DNA from: Frankia nepalensis
GTDB taxonomy: Bacteria; Actinomycetota; Actinomycetes; Frankiales; Frankiaceae
Direction of reading: 5' to 3'
Length of the DNA: 41,947 bases
Assembly (NCBI RefSeq): GCF_016786325.1
Contig: NZ_JADWYU010000154.1
Location: 1 to 41,947 of the forward strand
Each line of letters begins with the position of its first letter. Position 1 is the first letter of the stretch. The translations under genes were made by a program, and so were the position numbers. This document shows positions 39,587 through 41,947 of the stretch, in pieces. The notes below the pieces were generated by a model. The model had not been told where the DNA came from. It did no database searches and was given only the letters and a program-made list of their open reading frames with translations.

Positions 39587-41947
39587 CTACAGCAGGAACG
39601 GCGTTCCGAGGTTGACGCTTGCCTGGTGTGCCTGGTGTGCCTGGTCGTAGGCGTCGGCGGCGGCCGGGTCGCTGGGGCGGTCGCCGAGGGCACCGCGGAT
39701 GGCGTCGGGGTCGTCAGGCTGGGCGGGGGTGCCGTGGGGCAGGCCGAGGTGGTGGTGGCGGTAGTGCTCGGCGCGGTAGGCCGCCGCGTCCCAGGCCGTG
39801 GCCTCCGGAGCCGAGGCGGGACGAGGGCCGAGCAGAGCGGTGAGGTAGGCGGCGGGTTCCGCCCTCGCCTGGTGGAGCGCGTGGGTGGTCTGGCGGTCGA
39901 GCGCGGCGTCGATGCGGATCCGTCGCGCCTCCCGCGCCGCCGCCGGCGCGTGGACCTGCGTGGCCGCGCGGCGCACGTCAGTGGTGCTCTCCAGCTTGTC
40001 GGGCTGGTCGCCGAGGGCGCGCCGTTCGACGAACAGCGCTCCGGTTGGCCAGGTGGTGAGGTGGTTGGTTTCGGCCAGGTCGAGCAGGCGGGTGACGTCG
40101 TTCCATTCCTGCTGGGCGGTGCGCGGGGCGGGCAGCTCGTAGTGGGCGCCGTCCAGGCTGGCGGCCGCGCACAGGTCGACGACGCGACGGGCGAGGACGG
40201 CTGCGCCGGCCTGTAGGTCGGTGAGGGGTTCGCGGACGAGGGCGGCGCGAAGGTGGTCGGGGTGGTGGCCGTGGTCGAGCAGGGCGTGCAGGCCGGCGAT
40301 CGCGCGGGCGCGGGGGAGGGCTTCGCGGGGGCTGTGGAAGCGGGTCCGGGTCTGGCCGTCGGGCAGGGCGTTGGCCCAGGTGCGGGCGAGGTGGGTGGCC
40401 TGGTCGTGGTGGTGTAGCCAGGGGTCGTGGCGGCGGTCGTCGGGGGTGGCGCCGGGTGGTGGTCCGGGGTCGTGTGCCGGGGTGTCGGGTTGGTGGCGGG
40501 CGTGGTAGATCGCCAGCGCGGTGACGGTGTCGTCCCAGATGGCGCGGTCGGGTCCGGAGGCCGGGCGGGGGCCGATCCGTTCGACGAGTGCGGGTGGTGG
40601 GTGGGTGCGGGCGGTGGTGCGCACGGTGGCTTCGGTGGCGAGTTCGGCGCGGCGCAACAGGACCTGGCGCGGCAGGCCGGCGCTACCCGGCGCGGTAGTC
40701 GGCGCGTTCGGCGCGAACCGTGGCGCGCCGGGCGGCGCGAGGTCCGGCGCGCCCGGCGCGTCCGGGGCGGCGCGCGGCGCGAACGGCGCGAACGGCGCGT
40801 CCGACGCGGAAGGGGTGGTGGTCGAGGAGCCGGGGTCGCCGCCGGCGCGTTGCCTGCTCGACGGCGCATCCTGGGCCGGCGGCGCGTCCGGCGCGGGCTT
40901 CGGCGCGGACCTGGGCGCGTGCGGCGCGGGTGTGTTCCTCGGCGCGGTGGCGCCGGTCGCCGCCGGCGCGCGCCGCGGCGCGTCGGGAACGTCCGCGGCC
41001 AGGCGCAGGGCGGTGAGCTCGGCGAGGGTGTAGCGCTGACGAAGGATGTGGGCGGCGACGGCGGTGGGGTCGTGGTCGGTGGCGAGACGTTCGTTCCTGG
41101 TGCGGGTGAGGTGGTCGGCGAGCCGGTCGAGCGGGCTGTCGGGGTCGGGTCCGGCGGGCAGCCAGGTTTCGTCGTCGTCGCGGTGGGTGAGGTCGGCACG
41201 GCCCAGGACGTAGGCGTGGAGGTCGGTGCGGGCGCGGGAGAGCATGACGTAGGCGGCGGGGCGGGTGGTGTCGTCGGACAGGACCGCGCGGGCGGTGTCC
41301 ATGGTGGCGCCCTGGGCTTTAGCGGCGGTGATCGCGTAGGCGTGGCCGAGGCCGCCGTCACGGCCGTCGTCGAACCGGTGGGTCAGGTACTTCCACGGGA
41401 CACGGACGGTGCCCTTCTTCGGGAAGTACACCTCCAATGCCTGCTCATGGGCGTTGTCGGCGAGGTGGACGGCGGTGACGACGCCGACGGTGCCGGTGCG
41501 GATGTAGGCCGACGCGGGCCGACCGGCGGGGACGAGGGTGTGGCCGGCCTGGGTGAGGGTGATGACCTCGTCGCCGACCTGGAAGTCCCGGCCGGCGGCG
41601 TGCAGGACGGGTCCGGTCAGGGTGCCGTCGGCGGCCAGCAGGCGACGGGCGGCGGTGTTCAGTGTTTCGACGTCGTGGTGGCGTTCGGCCATCATCTGAA
41701 CTCCCACCGGCCGGGCCGGCAGGCCGGCCGCCACGGCGGGCCGCGCGCGAACGGCCTCGTCCGTTGTCTCCTCGCCCGGCGCGCTCCCGGATGCCCCGAC
41801 GGCGCGGCGGCCAGGTGGCGCTCCGCGCGCCGGCTCCGTGCCGGCCGGCCCGGTCGGTTGGGCGGCGGGCGGCGCGGTCGCGGCCCTTGGCGCGCCAGGC
41901 GCGGCGCGGTCCGGCGCGGGCGGCGCGTCGCTCGGCGCGGGTGGGTC
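39587..41947 (-). CDS. MobF/TraA-like relaxase-helicase, C-terminal part (5' end beyond the window)
   Basis: The frame is open to the window edge, giving 786 visible residues. A UvrD/RecD2-like helicase C-terminal domain is clear: GDEVITLTQAG, VGVVTAV, VPWKYLTHRF, motif V-like GLGHAYAITAAKAQGATMDTA and motif VI-like YVMLSRARTDLHAYVLG. This is the layout of TrwC/TraA relaxases, whose HUH nickase and Walker A parts should lie to the right. An Ala/Pro-rich linker follows (~265-375 of the visible part), then a long helical, Arg/His-rich C-terminal region unique to actinobacterial members. It would nick and unwind element DNA for conjugation. It converges on the DUF2637 gene, leaving 194 bases between. 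Confidence 0.88.
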   Translation of the reverse strand, partial: DPPAPSDAPPAPDRAAPGAPRAATAPPAAQPTGPAGTEPARGAPPGRRAVGASGSAPGEETTDEAVRARPAVAAGLPARPVGVQMMAERHHDVETLNTAARRLLAADGTLTGPVLHAAGRDFQVGDEVITLTQAGHTLVPAGRPASAYIRTGTVGVVTAVHLADNAHEQALEVYFPKKGTVRVPWKYLTHRFDDGRDGGLGHAYAITAAKAQGATMDTARAVLSDDTTRPAAYVMLSRARTDLHAYVLGRADLTHRDDDETWLPAGPDPDSPLDRLADHLTRTRNERLATDHDPTAVAAHILRQRYTLAELTALRLAADVPDAPRRAPAATGATAPRNTPAPHAPRSAPKPAPDAPPAQDAPSSRQRAGGDPGSSTTTPSASDAPFAPFAPRAAPDAPGAPDLAPPGAPRFAPNAPTTAPGSAGLPRQVLLRRAELATEATVRTTARTHPPPALVERIGPRPASGPDRAIWDDTVTALAIYHARHQPDTPAHDPGPPPGATPDDRRHDPWLHHHDQATHLARTWANALPDGQTRTRFHSPREALPRARAIAGLHALLDHGHHPDHLRAALVREPLTDLQAGAAVLARRVVDLCAAASLDGAHYELPAPRTAQQEWNDVTRLLDLAETNHLTTWPTGALFVERRALGDQPDKLESTTDVRRAATQVHAPAAAREARRIRIDAALDRQTTHALHQARAEPAAYLTALLGPRPASAPEATAWDAAAYRAEHYRHHHLGLPHGTPAQPDDPDAIRGALGDRPSDPAAADAYDQAHQAHQASVNLGTPFLL
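40690..40990 (-). repeat. imperfect 9-nt repeats (CGGCGCG-based) coding an Ala-Pro-X linker
   Basis: CGGCGCG recurs many times at multiples of three bases on the + strand, commonly nine. On the coding strand it gives Ala-Pro-x tripeptides (APFAPFAPRAAPDAPGAPD). A similar GGCGCG-rich patch occurs at 41871-41941. It encodes a flexible linker in the relaxase-helicase. Confidence 0.6.

Noticed and set aside
1-41947. tRNA genes, CRISPR arrays and insertion sequences
   Set aside because: None was recognised on either strand: no tRNA-like cloverleaf, no regularly spaced short repeats and no transposase motifs.

Overview
The window is GC-rich actinobacterial DNA, most probably from Frankia or a close relative. 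This is inferred from the extreme G/C third-position bias, GTG starts, start/stop overlaps, XRE-type regulators with TPR-like sensor halves, an S-adenosyl methyltransferase of the Methyltransf_19 (DUF574) family, an actinobacterial Tad locus with SAF and LysM/BTAD proteins, and a DUF2637 membrane protein beside a MobF-type relaxase/helicase. It reads as an accessory region: two metabolic islands on the left, a Tad-type secretion/pilus operon and plasmid or ICE-like transfer genes on the right.

Left island (about 1.2-17.6 kb). Two XRE/TPR regulators (1168-2703 and 15267-16850) lie 14 kb apart. Their first 373 bp are about 95% identical and the rest is unrelated. The first is coupled to a pterin-4a-carbinolamine dehydratase. 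Between them is a leftward ten-gene operon, nearly all start/stop-overlapped: queD, queE, a phosphoribosyltransferase, a GT4 glycosyltransferase, a PIG-L deacetylase, a WbqC-like protein, a TMPK-like P-loop kinase, a radical SAM enzyme, a DegT/StrS aminotransferase and a DEDDh exonuclease. No queC, queF or tgt is seen. Next to it are a Nudix hydrolase and a coupled pair: an ATP-grasp/phosphohistidine protein resembling a rifampin-phosphotransferase-type enzyme, and an unrecognised helical protein. My reading (inference) is an undescribed pathway that builds a 7-deazapurine or pterin-derived nucleotide and decorates it with an amino sugar.

Second island (about 18.1-24.1 kb). Rightward genes repeat several functional classes of the first: a radical SAM enzyme, a possible degenerate exonuclease-like protein, a 34-codon ORF, a frameshifted P-loop kinase, a Nudix hydrolase, a ribulose-phosphate-3-epimerase-like protein, an S-adenosyl methyltransferase and a third P-loop kinase. 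An AlpA/MerR-like small DNA-binding protein follows, with no integrase seen.

Tad operon (36.7-25.0 kb, leftward). Twelve genes run in order: lipoprotein, secreted protein, 61-aa protein, SAF/CpaB-like, TadA ATPase, TadB, TadC, small membrane protein, two TadE-like, one TadG-like, and a 1298-aa membrane protein with LysM and a C-terminal BTAD region. A 10-bp inverted repeat plus direct repeats lie at its upstream end.

Right end (37-41.9 kb). A DnaA-box-like 9-mer, a hypothetical gene and a DUF2637/HTH protein run rightward. The C-terminal part of a large MobF/TraA-like relaxase-helicase runs leftward and off the window edge. No tRNA, rRNA, CRISPR array or transposase was recognised.
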